From the NCBI GenBank assembly GCA_964368425.1, contig CAYJAP010000014.1, forward strand, positions 1 through 16,880: 16,880 bases of DNA, given 5' to 3'. The notes under the pieces are model-generated. The model was given only the letters and a program-made list of their open reading frames with translations. It did not search any database and was not told where the DNA came from. The stretch comes from CAYJAP01 sp964368425 (lineage in GTDB: Bacteria > Bacillota > Clostridia > Christensenellales > UBA1242). Made by a program: the position numbers and the translations under genes. Shown piece by piece: positions 1 to 6,730 of the stretch (its first letter is position 1; each line of letters starts with the position of its first letter).

Positions 1-59
1 CTTCTACAAATATTAATTTACAAAAGATAGAAGCTCGTGTCATAATATATTGGTGGTGA
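1..59 (+). other. Possible 3' end of an upstream gene
   Basis: Two plus-strand frames enter from outside the window. One stops at TAG 28-30. The other stops at TGA 57-59, where the stop overlaps the ribosome binding site of dus, as is common inside operons. Only a few codons are visible (the longer ends in IYWW), so neither can be identified, and either or both may be non-coding. Confidence 0.2.
17..46 (+). promoter_or_regulatory. Candidate weak promoter upstream of dus
   Basis: TTTACA (17-22) and CATAAT (41-46) each match the sigma-A consensus at five of six positions, with an 18-bp spacer. Transcription would begin only about 15 nt before the dus start codon, which leaves barely enough room for the ribosome binding site. 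In such A+T-rich DNA this may be chance, and dus may instead be read from upstream. Confidence 0.25.
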
Positions 60-67
60 GGACGGCA

Positions 68-994
68 ATGAAAATCGGCAATATAGAATTTAAAAATAAT
101 TTAATACTTGCACCTATGGCGGGAGTTACGGAAGTTGCCTTCCGTAGTCTTTGTATTGAATGTGGGGCGGATTGTGGTGTTACAGAAATGGTTAGCGCTA
201 AAGCGTTAGCTTATGGAAGCGAAAAGACTAACGACCTGTTGTTCACTGCGTCAAATGAAAAAATTAAGATTGTACAGATATTTGGAAATGATGCGGATAT
301 TATGGCAAATATTTGTTCCAGCAAGCATCTAGAGAAATTTGATATTATAGACATAAATATGGGCTGTCCCGTTCCTAAAGTTGTTAATAATGGAGAAGGT
401 TCGGCGCTGCTTAACGACATTGACAAGGCTATAGAAATCATTGAGAAGTGTGTGGCGGCTACGAATAAGCCTATTACTGTCAAATTCCGCATAGGATGGG
501 ATGAAAACAGTATTGTTGCAGTGGCATTTGCCAAGATGTGTGAGGAGGCAGGGGCGGCCGCAATCACTGTGCATGGGAGAACTCGTCAGCAGTTCTATAG
601 CGGTATTGCGAACAGAAAGATTATTTCCGAGGTTGCCAAGGCGGTTAGTATTCCCGTCATAGGAAATGGAGATGTATCCAGTAAAGAGGATTATGATGAG
701 ATGATGGCGTTAGGGTGCTCTGCGGTAATGGTGGGAAGAGCCTCATTAGGGAATCCTGGAATTTTTGCGGAGATACTGTGTCGAGAAAAGAGGGATAAAA
801 AATATTATGTTTTACGCCATATAGAAAAACTGCAAAAGTTTTTTAGTGACGACTTTATAGTTAAGCATATACGAAAACATTTACTGTGGTATCTAAAGGG
901 AGTTCGGGGCAGTTCTATCTTTAAGACTGAGATCGTAAGGGTTGACAGTTTGTCAGAAATGATAAGCCGTCTAAAAGAGTATAATTTTAACTAA
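68..994 (+). CDS. dus: tRNA-dihydrouridine synthase (DusB/NifR3 type)
   Basis: This FMN- and NADPH-dependent enzyme reduces specific uridines in the D-loop of tRNA to dihydrouridine. The 308-aa protein shows the family motifs in order: LAPMAGVTE (residues 14-22, FMN-binding loop), NMGCP with the catalytic Cys at residue 100, VKFRIGWD, ITVHGRTRQQFYSG, IPVIGNGDV and VMVGRASLGNP (phosphate-binding end of the TIM barrel). A small C-terminal helical domain follows (KHIRKHLLWYLKG), which is the tRNA-binding part in this family. I chose the ATG at 68, not the in-frame TTG at 50, because GGTGAGG (55-61) lies 6 nt upstream and the family motifs begin at once. Length is normal for the family. The pgk promoter lies just downstream and no terminator is evident. 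Which tRNA position is modified cannot be told from sequence. Confidence 0.93.
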   Translation: MKIGNIEFKNNLILAPMAGVTEVAFRSLCIECGADCGVTEMVSAKALAYGSEKTNDLLFTASNEKIKIVQIFGNDADIMANICSSKHLEKFDIIDINMGCPVPKVVNNGEGSALLNDIDKAIEIIEKCVAATNKPITVKFRIGWDENSIVAVAFAKMCEEAGAAAITVHGRTRQQFYSGIANRKIISEVAKAVSIPVIGNGDVSSKEDYDEMMALGCSAVMVGRASLGNPGIFAEILCREKRDKKYYVLRHIEKLQKFFSDDFIVKHIRKHLLWYLKGVRGSSIFKTEIVRVDSLSEMISRLKEYNFN

Positions 995-1018
995 AAGCTA
1001 AGAAACACATCTAAATAA

Positions 1019-1047
1019 TTGCCTAAATAAAGTATTTTATATATAAT
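1019..1047 (+). promoter_or_regulatory. Promoter for pgk-tpiA-DUF1858
   Basis: TTGCCT (1019-1024) and a perfect TATAAT (1042-1047) are separated by 17 bp in the 94-bp dus-pgk spacer. Transcription would start near 1054, giving a leader of about 35 nt. No operator-like inverted repeat is obvious. This would let the glycolytic genes be expressed independently of dus. Confidence 0.6.
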
Positions 1048-1088
1048 ATATAGACACAACGAGAGTTTTTTATTAATGGGAGAGATTT

Positions 1089-2270
1089 ATGGAAAAGAAA
1101 ACTATTAGAGATATTGATGTTTATAACAAAAGAGTACTGTTAAGAGTAGATTTTAACGTACCTATTGTAAACGGAGAAATACAGGACGATAATAGAATTG
1201 TAGAGGCTATACCTACGATTAAATATTTACTCGAGAACGGTGCTGCTTTAATCATAGCAAGTCATTTAGGCCGTCCTGATGGTAAAGTGAATAAAGAATT
1301 TTCGTTACAACCATGTGCGAAAAGGTTAAGCGAATTATTAGGTAAAGAAGTCCTCATGGCTAAAGATTGTGTGGGAACAGCGACAGTCAAACAGGTAAAA
1401 GCATTAAAGTCCGGAGAAATTTTATTGTTAGAAAATATACGGTTCTATCCAGAAGAGGAGGAGAATACCAAAGAGTTTTGTGTTAAGTTAAGTAAGCTGG
1501 CTGATGTTTTTGTATTCGATGCTTTTGGTACAGCTCACCGTAAACATGCTTCCACATATGGGATTAGCAAAATAATGCCTTCAGCTATAGGTTTTCTAGT
1601 GGAAAAAGAATTGAAGATGATTACAGAAAACGTGGAAAACCCTAAGAGACCTTTTGTTGCTATTATGGGAGGGGCAAAGGTTATAGATAAGATTGGCATG
1701 ATAAAGAACCTATTTAACAAAGCCGATACTATTATCATCGGTGGAGCGATGGCGTACAGTTTCTTGAAGGCTAAAGGATATAACACTGGTAAGTTTAAAG
1801 TGGACAAAGACTCACTGAAAGAGGCTAAGAAACTTTTAAAAGATGTAGAAAAGACTACTACTAACATTGTATTACCTATAGATTTTGTGGTGACAGACAA
1901 CTTTAAGAACCCTACTTTAGTTTCTGAAGCAAAAACTCCTAACATTGGTGACGAGTGGGAGGGTGTAGATATAGGACCTAGGACGCGTAAGATATTCGCT
2001 AAGATTATCAAAAGAGCTAGAACTCTTATCTGGAATGGGCCGATGGGAGTATTTGAAAATGCAGCTTTTGCCAAAGGAACTTTTGTAGTAGCTAAAGGAT
2101 TGGCAAAGAATAGAGGAATAAAAATTGTGGGTGGCGGAGATTCTGCTTCTGCAGTTATTCAGATGGGATTCGCGAAGAAGATGACGCACATTTCAACGGG
2201 CGGCGGAGCAAGTCTTAAACTGTTCGAAGGCGGTATTTTACCCGCTGTTGATGTCATTAGCAACAAATAA
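1089..2270 (+). CDS. pgk: Phosphoglycerate kinase
   Basis: This cytoplasmic enzyme transfers phosphate from 1,3-bisphosphoglycerate to ADP, giving 3-phosphoglycerate and ATP, the first ATP-yielding step of lower glycolysis. The 393-aa length is standard. The N-terminal substrate domain shows RVDFNVP (about residues 20-26), SHLGRPDG, ENIRFYPEEEEN and DAFGTAHRKHAST. The C-terminal nucleotide domain shows IMGGAKVIDKIGMI, IIIGGAMAYSF, WNGPMGVFE, GGGDSASA and the closing STGGGASLKLFEG. All the hallmark motifs are present, so the enzyme should be active. A GGGAGAG ribosome binding site (1078-1084) precedes the ATG. tpiA follows after 11 nt, so the two are surely co-transcribed. The glyceraldehyde-3-phosphate dehydrogenase gene that often precedes pgk is not in the window, and dus sits there instead. 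Confidence 0.98.
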   Translation: MEKKTIRDIDVYNKRVLLRVDFNVPIVNGEIQDDNRIVEAIPTIKYLLENGAALIIASHLGRPDGKVNKEFSLQPCAKRLSELLGKEVLMAKDCVGTATVKQVKALKSGEILLLENIRFYPEEEENTKEFCVKLSKLADVFVFDAFGTAHRKHASTYGISKIMPSAIGFLVEKELKMITENVENPKRPFVAIMGGAKVIDKIGMIKNLFNKADTIIIGGAMAYSFLKAKGYNTGKFKVDKDSLKEAKKLLKDVEKTTTNIVLPIDFVVTDNFKNPTLVSEAKTPNIGDEWEGVDIGPRTRKIFAKIIKRARTLIWNGPMGVFENAAFAKGTFVVAKGLAKNRGIKIVGGGDSASAVIQMGFAKKMTHISTGGGASLKLFEGGILPAVDVISNK

Positions 2271-2281
2271 AAGGAAGAAGA

Positions 2282-3031
2282 ATGAAGAAAAAATTATATT
2301 TAATTGGTAATCATAAAATGAATTTCACCAGAGAAGAGATTCTTCCGTACTTAAAGTCTTTGGACAAGATTGCTAAAGAAACCAATAATCTAGTGGGAAT
2401 ATGTGTTTCAGACGTCAATCTGGCCGAAGCAAGCAACTCTCTCAAGTATGTTGTATACGGCAGTCAAAACATCTACCACGCGCCTAAAGGGGCATTTACT
2501 GGGGAAACCAGTGTGGAGATGATAAAGAGTTATGGTGCGAAGATTTGTTTAGTTGGTCATAGTGAAAGAAAACATATCTTTGGTGAGACAGATGCGGATG
2601 TTAATAAGAAAGTTATTGCTATATTAGAGAACGGTCTAACCCCTATCATTTGTGTGGGGGAAACGTTATCTCAAAGAGAAAACAACAAAACCAGAAGTAT
2701 TGTAAAGAAGCAACTATTGAGCGCGGTAAATGGATTGTCCGTAGAGCAAGTTAAAGCCTGTTGGTTTGCCTATGAGCCAGTGTGGGCTATTGGGACAGGT
2801 AAAAGTTCCACAGCACACGACGCTGAAGTTGTTATATCATACATACAGCGGCAGGTGTTAAAGTTATATCCAGTACTTAAGAATGAGCGAATAATAGTGC
2901 TGTACGGTGGTAGCCTAAATGAAAAGAACGCTCACGAAATTCTCTCACAAAAGAGTATAGGTGGCGGATTAATCGGAGGAGCTTGTCTGGACATTGATAA
3001 GTTTAAACAAATAATCGATGTTGAAATATAA
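2282..3031 (+). CDS. tpiA: Triosephosphate isomerase
   Basis: This dimeric TIM-barrel enzyme interconverts dihydroxyacetone phosphate and glyceraldehyde 3-phosphate. The 249-aa protein keeps the catalytic set: Asn10 and Lys12 in GNHKMN, His93 in VGHSERK, and Glu165 in AYEPVWAIGTGK, which opens the flexible active-site loop. The phosphate-binding YGGSL and GGGLIGGACL motifs are near the C-terminus, and the dimer-loop motif GAFTGE is at about residues 70-75. Two near-invariant neighbours differ from the textbook form: His11 replaces the Trp of GNWKMN, and Lys97 replaces the second Arg of GHSERR. Neither is catalytic. AAGGAAG (2271-2277) serves as ribosome binding site. The 3' end lies 10 nt before the next gene, so it belongs to the same operon. 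Confidence 0.97.
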   Translation: MKKKLYLIGNHKMNFTREEILPYLKSLDKIAKETNNLVGICVSDVNLAEASNSLKYVVYGSQNIYHAPKGAFTGETSVEMIKSYGAKICLVGHSERKHIFGETDADVNKKVIAILENGLTPIICVGETLSQRENNKTRSIVKKQLLSAVNGLSVEQVKACWFAYEPVWAIGTGKSSTAHDAEVVISYIQRQVLKLYPVLKNERIIVLYGGSLNEKNAHEILSQKSIGGGLIGGACLDIDKFKQIIDVEI

Positions 3032-3041
3032 GGGGGAAGAT

Positions 3042-3299
3042 ATGGTAAAAAAAGAAAAAGCTAACGTAAAGGTAGTAGCTAATTCCAAGTGCAAGAAGAA
3101 AACTACCAAACAAAAGTTTACAGAAACAATGACAATAGCGGAAGTGCTAAGGATTGCTCCTGATGCAGCCGGTATATTGTTAGGATTCGGGATGCATTGT
3201 TTTGGTTGTCCTTTAAGTGCAATGGAAACACTCAAGGAAGCGGCTGTAGCTCATGGAGCGGATTTAAAGCTGATGATGAAAAAGCTTAATGAACTATAA
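3042..3299 (+). CDS. Small DUF1858 redox-disulfide protein
   Basis: The 85-aa product has a Lys-rich N-terminal arm (residues 1-25, with a lone Cys17) and then a domain of about 60 aa. Its TIAEVLRIAPDAAGILLGFGMHCFGCP core matches DUF1858, also described as the hybrid-cluster-protein-associated redox disulfide domain. The Cys53-x-x-Cys56 pair in HCFGCP is the family hallmark and could form a disulfide or bind metal. The biochemical role of this family is unsettled. I use the ATG at 3042 because AGGGGGA (3031-3037) lies just upstream; the in-frame ATG at 3018 lies inside tpiA and lacks a binding site. It is the last gene of the pgk-tpiA unit, and its stop codon is the first part of the terminator stem. 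A link to glycolysis is inferred only from position. Confidence 0.8.
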   Translation: MVKKEKANVKVVANSKCKKKTTKQKFTETMTIAEVLRIAPDAAGILLGFGMHCFGCPLSAMETLKEAAVAHGADLKLMMKKLNEL

Positions 3300-3327
3300 A
3301 AGTCACTTACAAAGTGACTTTTTATTT
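3299..3327 (+). terminator. Rho-independent terminator after the DUF1858 gene
   Basis: A perfect 10-bp stem (3299-3308 with 3312-3321) closes on the 3-nt loop ACA. It runs straight into a T-rich tail, TTTTTATTT (3319-3327). The stem begins within the stop codon. It separates the glycolytic unit from the ribosomal protein promoter. Confidence 0.9.
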
Positions 3328-3332
3328 AAAAG

Positions 3333-3351
3333 TTTGTGCACTTTGCACAAA
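3333..3351. repeat. Perfect inverted repeat after the terminator
   Basis: TTTGTGCA (3333-3340) and TGCACAAA (3344-3351) form a perfect 8-bp stem with a CTT loop. It lies between the terminator and the rpsJ promoter. It has no good T-tract on either strand (A-run on plus, CTTTTAAAT on minus), so it is not a convincing terminator. It could be a protein-binding site or a secondary RNA hairpin. Confidence 0.5.
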
Positions 3352-3364
3352 TAAAAAAAGATAC

Positions 3365-3420
3365 AAAAAATATATTTTTTTAAGAAAAGTGTTGACTTAT
3401 GCCTCTTTTCATAGTAGAAT
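3365..3420 (+). promoter_or_regulatory. Strong promoter with UP-like element for the S10-spc cluster
   Basis: TTGACT (3392-3397) and TAGAAT (3415-3420) each match the sigma-A consensus at five of six positions, with the ideal 17-bp spacer. Immediately upstream, a 16-bp A/T palindrome (AAAAAATATATTTTTT, 3365-3380) and an AAGAAAAG tract occupy roughly -62 to -38, where the alpha subunit of RNA polymerase contacts UP elements. Transcription should start near G3427. This looks like a growth-rate type promoter suited to ribosomal genes. Confidence 0.8.
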
Positions 3421-3426
3421 AATTCC

Positions 3427-3694
3427 GTTGAAGTATCAACTTGCACCCAAAGTTACCTTATGAAATGCCGATTTGTAGGGATAATTTGAGTGTTGAAAGA
3501 GTTTACACAAAGAACGTAAACGACTAGATTATTACGTGTTTAAACTTTTTATTTACAAATAAGGGCGTAAAAAGGAAGGAATATTCATTTTTTTTGGCTT
3601 ATTCCCCGAAACACACGGTGAGGTGTTTACACGCGATATATTGTAGAGAAAACATGTGACGACTAGGAAAATTAATTTAAAATGGAGGAAATTA
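3427..3694 (+). promoter_or_regulatory. Structured 5' leader of the rpsJ transcript
   Basis: The predicted leader is about 268 nt, far longer than needed for initiation, and has no convincing gene. Hairpins I can draw: GTTGA-AGTA-TCAAC (3427-3440) at the very 5' end. Next, a 12-bp imperfect stem (3453-3466 with 3471-3484) capped by GCCG. Next, GTTTAC (3501-3506) with GTAAAC (3516-3521). Next, GGAATA (3578-3583) with TATTCC (3600-3605) around a T8 run. Last, AAACAC (3609-3614) with GTGTTT (3623-3628). The 8-mer GTTTACAC occurs twice (3501-3508, 3625-3632), so GTAAAC could pair with either copy. Leaders of this operon are the site of L4 autoregulation in enterobacteria; a similar role here is inference. 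Confidence 0.55.
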
Positions 3695-4003
3695 ATGGCA
3701 ACACAAAAAATGAGAATTAAATTAAAGGCTTTCGATCATAACCTTATCGATCAAGCCTGCAAACGAATTGTAGACACGGCTACTAAGTTCGGTGCAAAGG
3801 TTGGGGGACCAATTCCTCTACCAACAAATAAAGAGGTTATAACTATTATCAGAGCTCCTCACAAGTATAAAGATTCACGTGAGCAGTTCGAAATGAGAAC
3901 ACATAAGAGATTAATTGATATTTACAGTCCTACGGCAAAAGCGGTTGACGCTTTGATGAGATTAGACTTGCCCGCTGGTGTAGACATCAACATTAAATTA
4001 TAA
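3695..4003 (+). CDS. rpsJ: 30S ribosomal protein S10 (uS10)
   Basis: S10 is in the head of the 30S subunit; as NusE it also pairs with NusB in transcription antitermination. The 102-aa length is exactly typical. The sequence MRIKLKAFDHNLIDQACKRI at the N-terminus and the GPIPLPT, REQFEMRTHKRLIDI and DLPAGVDINIKL motifs identify it clearly. I start at ATG 3695, which has GGAGGAA (3684-3690) upstream. The frame is open back to a GTG at 3656, but that extra stretch has no binding site and no family similarity. It is the first gene of the cluster, behind the long leader. Confidence 0.97.
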   Translation: MATQKMRIKLKAFDHNLIDQACKRIVDTATKFGAKVGGPIPLPTNKEVITIIRAPHKYKDSREQFEMRTHKRLIDIYSPTAKAVDALMRLDLPAGVDINIKL

Positions 4004-4023
4004 CAAGGAGCAAGGAGATAGAC

Positions 4024-4659
4024 ATGAAAAAGGCAATATTAGGTAAAAAACTCGGAATGACACAGGTTTTCTCAACTGATGGTTTAGTCGTTCCTGTAAC
4101 AGTGGTTGAAGCTGGTCCTTGTTTTGTTACTCAAATTAAAAATATTGAGAAAGACGGATACAACTCAGTGCAGATAGCATTTGAAGAGACCAGAGAAAAA
4201 TTAGTTAACAAACCTGAATTAGGTAATTTTAAAAAAGCAAACGTAACTCCTATGAAGTATTTAAAGGAGTTTAGATTTGAGAATAGTGGAGATTTTCAAT
4301 TAGGACAAAAGATAGACTGTTCTATATTTGAAGAGGGAGAGCTTGTTGATGTGACCGGTAATACCAAAGGTAGAGGATTTACTGGAACAATCAAGAGATG
4401 GAACTTCCATCGTCATAGAATGAGCCATGGTAACGGTCCAGTACATCGTCATCCAGGTTCTATAGGTGCGGGAACTTTCCCAGGAAAAGTCTTCAAAGGA
4501 AAAAAGATGAGTGGTAGATACGGTAATGAACAAATTACTGTTCAAAATCTTAAAGTAGTAAAAGTTGACGCTGACAGAAACGTTCTCCTAATCAAAGGGG
4601 CTATTCCAGGAGGAAGAGGCACATTACTTACTATTAAACAAGCGGTAAAGGCTAGATAG
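4024..4659 (+). CDS. rplC: 50S ribosomal protein L3 (uL3)
   Basis: L3 is an early-assembly 50S protein whose long loop reaches toward the peptidyl transferase centre. The 211-aa protein begins GKKLGMTQVF. It has the diagnostic GRGFTGTIKRWNF followed by HRHPGSIGAGTFPGKVFKGK (about residues 118-160), including the Gln/His-rich tip region, and ends in the usual GGRGTLLTIKQAVK. Two tandem AAGGAG sequences (4005-4010 and 4012-4017) precede the ATG; the second is at ideal spacing. It lies 20 nt after rpsJ and 11 nt before rplD. Confidence 0.97.
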   Translation: MKKAILGKKLGMTQVFSTDGLVVPVTVVEAGPCFVTQIKNIEKDGYNSVQIAFEETREKLVNKPELGNFKKANVTPMKYLKEFRFENSGDFQLGQKIDCSIFEEGELVDVTGNTKGRGFTGTIKRWNFHRHRMSHGNGPVHRHPGSIGAGTFPGKVFKGKKMSGRYGNEQITVQNLKVVKVDADRNVLLIKGAIPGGRGTLLTIKQAVKAR

Positions 4660-4670
4660 GGGGAGTGAAT

Positions 4671-5291
4671 ATGAAGACTAAAATTTTTAACATATTAGGC
4701 GAAGAAGTTGGAACTATGACGCTTGCTGATGAAGTTTTCGGACAGGAATATAATGAAGCGTTGATCCATCAGGTTGTAGTAGCACATTTGAATAATCAAA
4801 GACAAGGAACCAAAAGCACTTTAACTCGTTCAGAAGTTAGAGGACATGCTAAGAAGCCTTGGAAGCAAAAACATACTGGACGTGCTAGACATGGTTCTAG
4901 AAAAGGTCCACAATGGACAGGCGGTGGCGTTGTATTCGCTCCAAAACCAAGAGATTTCTCTCAAAAGATTAATAAAGAAGCAAAGAAAGTTGCTTTCAGA
5001 AGTGCAATTAGTACGAAATTAGCAAACAAAGAGTTAATTGTTCTTGACGAATTAACGGTTAAGAAGGGTAAGACTACAGAAATGGTTAAGGTTTGTAAAA
5101 ATCTTAAGTTAGACAAGAGTGCACTTTTCGTACTTGATAAGCAAGATGATTTAGTAATGAGAGCTAGTAACAACCTTCCAAAAGTTGCTGTTGATACTGC
5201 TGATTTACTAGATGTATACAGTATAGTTGCTACAGATAAAGTTATTATAACTAAGGCAGCTGCGAATAAGATAGAGGAGGCTTATAAATAA
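4671..5291 (+). CDS. rplD: 50S ribosomal protein L4 (uL4)
   Basis: L4 binds domain I of 23S rRNA and sends an extended loop into the peptide exit tunnel; in some bacteria it also represses its own operon. The 206-aa protein has the loop at residues 58-87, with KKPWKQK, TGRARHGS, PQWTGGG and VFAPKPRDFS. The loop tip differs from common forms: His68 where Gly is usual in KGTGRAR, and RKGPQW where IRSPQW is common. The ATG at 4671 is preferred to the GTG at 4665, because AGGGGGAG (4658-4665) must be left free as binding site. The stop overlaps the rplW start by one base (TAATG), suggesting coupled translation. Confidence 0.96.
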   Translation: MKTKIFNILGEEVGTMTLADEVFGQEYNEALIHQVVVAHLNNQRQGTKSTLTRSEVRGHAKKPWKQKHTGRARHGSRKGPQWTGGGVVFAPKPRDFSQKINKEAKKVAFRSAISTKLANKELIVLDELTVKKGKTTEMVKVCKNLKLDKSALFVLDKQDDLVMRASNNLPKVAVDTADLLDVYSIVATDKVIITKAAANKIEEAYK

Positions 5292-5581
5292 TGAAAGATT
5301 ACGATATTATTATAAGACCAATTTTAAGCGAAAAAGTTTATGCTGGTATTCCTAATAAAAAGTATGCGTTTGTAGTCGATAAGAGAGCAAACAAGACAGA
5401 AATTAAGAAAGCAGTTGAAACAGTTTTTGGCGTAAAAGTTAGAAGCGTAAATACATCCAACGTTGATGGAAAATTAAAAAGACAGGGAAGAACACAAGGC
5501 TACACTACCGGATATAAAAAAGCATACGTCGCTTTAACAAAAGATAGTAAGGGAATAGAGTTCTTCGAGAGCTTGTCATAA
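5291..5581 (+). CDS. rplW: 50S ribosomal protein L23 (uL23)
   Basis: L23 sits at the tunnel exit, where it is the main docking site for trigger factor, SRP and the Sec translocon. The 96-aa sequence shows the family signature: DIIIRPILSEK near the N-terminus, YAFVVDKRANKTEIKKAVE, FGVKVRSVNT and the basic loop with GRTQGYTTGYKKAYV, ending in an acidic-hydrophobic strand. GAGGAGG (5274-5280) inside rplD is the binding site, 10 nt upstream. The 1-nt overlap with rplD points to coupling. Confidence 0.96.
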   Translation: MKDYDIIIRPILSEKVYAGIPNKKYAFVVDKRANKTEIKKAVETVFGVKVRSVNTSNVDGKLKRQGRTQGYTTGYKKAYVALTKDSKGIEFFESLS

Positions 5582-5600
5582 AATAAGGGAGGAATTAAAC

Positions 5601-6428
5601 ATGGCAATTAAAACTTATAAACCTACCTCTGCTGCTAGAAGATTCTACACCACAGTATCTTATGAAGAAGTTACGAAGAAAACCCCTGAGAAATCATTGT
5701 TAGTTACTAAGAAAAAGTTCGGGGGAAGAAATAATACTGGTAGAATCACTGTTAGACATCACGGTGGTGGCAATAGAGTTAAGTACAGAATTATAGATTT
5801 CAAGAGAAACAAAGATGGAATTCCTGCCAAAGTTGTTGGAATTGAGTATGACCCAAACCGTACAGCATACATTGCTTTATTAAATTATGTTGACGGAGAG
5901 AAGAGATACATTTTAGCACCTAAGGGATTGAACGTTGGGGAAACAGTAATGAGTGGTCCAACTGCTGAAATTAAAGTAGGTAATGCTTTAAAACTAGCAA
6001 ACATGCCAGTGGGTTCAATTATCCATAACATAGAGTTGCAACCAGGAAAGGGTGGACAGATAGTTCGTTCTGCTGGTAACGAAGCACGTTTGATGGCTAA
6101 AGAAGACAGATATGCGACAATTAAACTTCCTTCAGGAGAAATGAGAAAAGTTCTATCTGAATGTAAAGCAACATTGGGCTCTATCGGTAACAACGAGCAT
6201 GGAAACGTTTCTTTAGGTAAAGCAGGAAGAAAAAGACATATGGGCGTAAGACCTACTGTTCGTGGTTCAGTTATGAACCCTAACGATCACCCACACGGTG
6301 GTGGAGAAGGAAAAGCTCCAGTTGGAAGAAGCGCACCAGTAACACCTTGGGGAAAACCTGCTCTTGGTAAGAAGACAAGAAACACAAAAAAGCAAAGCAA
6401 TAAGTTTATTATAAAGCGTGCGAAGTAG
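5601..6428 (+). CDS. rplB: 50S ribosomal protein L2 (uL2)
   Basis: L2 is needed for subunit association and peptidyl transferase activity. The 275-aa length is standard. Visible hallmarks are FGGRNNTGRITVRHHGGG (about residues 40-57), GIEYDPNRTAYIALL, the OB-fold/SH3 region with IHNIELQPGKGGQ and RSAGNEARLMAKE, and the C-terminal NPNDHPHGGGEGKAP, which contains the highly conserved functional histidine. It ends GKKTRN followed by a basic tail. AGGGAGGAA (5586-5594) is a strong binding site. The sequence looks entirely ordinary. Confidence 0.98.
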   Translation: MAIKTYKPTSAARRFYTTVSYEEVTKKTPEKSLLVTKKKFGGRNNTGRITVRHHGGGNRVKYRIIDFKRNKDGIPAKVVGIEYDPNRTAYIALLNYVDGEKRYILAPKGLNVGETVMSGPTAEIKVGNALKLANMPVGSIIHNIELQPGKGGQIVRSAGNEARLMAKEDRYATIKLPSGEMRKVLSECKATLGSIGNNEHGNVSLGKAGRKRHMGVRPTVRGSVMNPNDHPHGGGEGKAPVGRSAPVTPWGKPALGKKTRNTKKQSNKFIIKRAK

Positions 6429-6437
6429 GAGAGTGAT

Positions 6438-6719
6438 ATGAGTAGATCATTAAAGAAAAAACCATATGTAGAACAGAAGTTGTTTGATAGAATTGTGGCT
6501 CTAAACGCCGCTAATAAAAAACAAGCTCTCAAAACTTGGAGTAGATCTTCAACGATTTATCCTGAGTTTGTAGGTCACACAATTGCAGTTCACAACGGAC
6601 AAAAACATATACCAGTATATTGTACAACCGAAATGATTGGACATAAGTTAGGAGAATTCTCTCCAACAAGAACCTTTAAAGGTCATGCTGGTTCAAAAAC
6701 AACAAAAGGTAAAAAATAG
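6438..6719 (+). CDS. rpsS: 30S ribosomal protein S19 (uS19)
   Basis: S19 lies in the 30S head next to S13 and contacts the A-site finger. The 93-aa protein begins SRSLKKKPYVEQKL. It carries KTWSRSSTIYPEFVGHTIAVHNGQ in its middle, the usual MIGHKLGEFSPTRTFKGH, and a basic Lys/Gly tail. Its start is 9 nt after rplB, with AGGAGAG in the gap. Nothing is unusual. Confidence 0.97.
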   Translation: MSRSLKKKPYVEQKLFDRIVALNAANKKQALKTWSRSSTIYPEFVGHTIAVHNGQKHIPVYCTTEMIGHKLGEFSPTRTFKGHAGSKTTKGKK

Positions 6720-6730
6720 GAGGGTAATTT

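Noticed and set aside
3333..3351. Second terminator, possibly serving the minus strand
   Set aside because: The stem is good but no T-tract follows on either strand, and there is no minus-strand gene to end there.
3465..3527. A 20-codon open frame in the rpsJ leader as a possible regulatory leader peptide
   Set aside because: It has no Shine-Dalgarno sequence, its start lies inside the 12-bp hairpin stem, and the codons show no run typical of an attenuator peptide.
3571..3595. AAAGGAAGGA followed by a T8 run as a terminator or attenuator in the rpsJ leader
   Set aside because: GAATATTC just before the T-run is a palindrome without room for a loop, and no stable stem ends at the T-run. The best local stem encloses the T-run instead.
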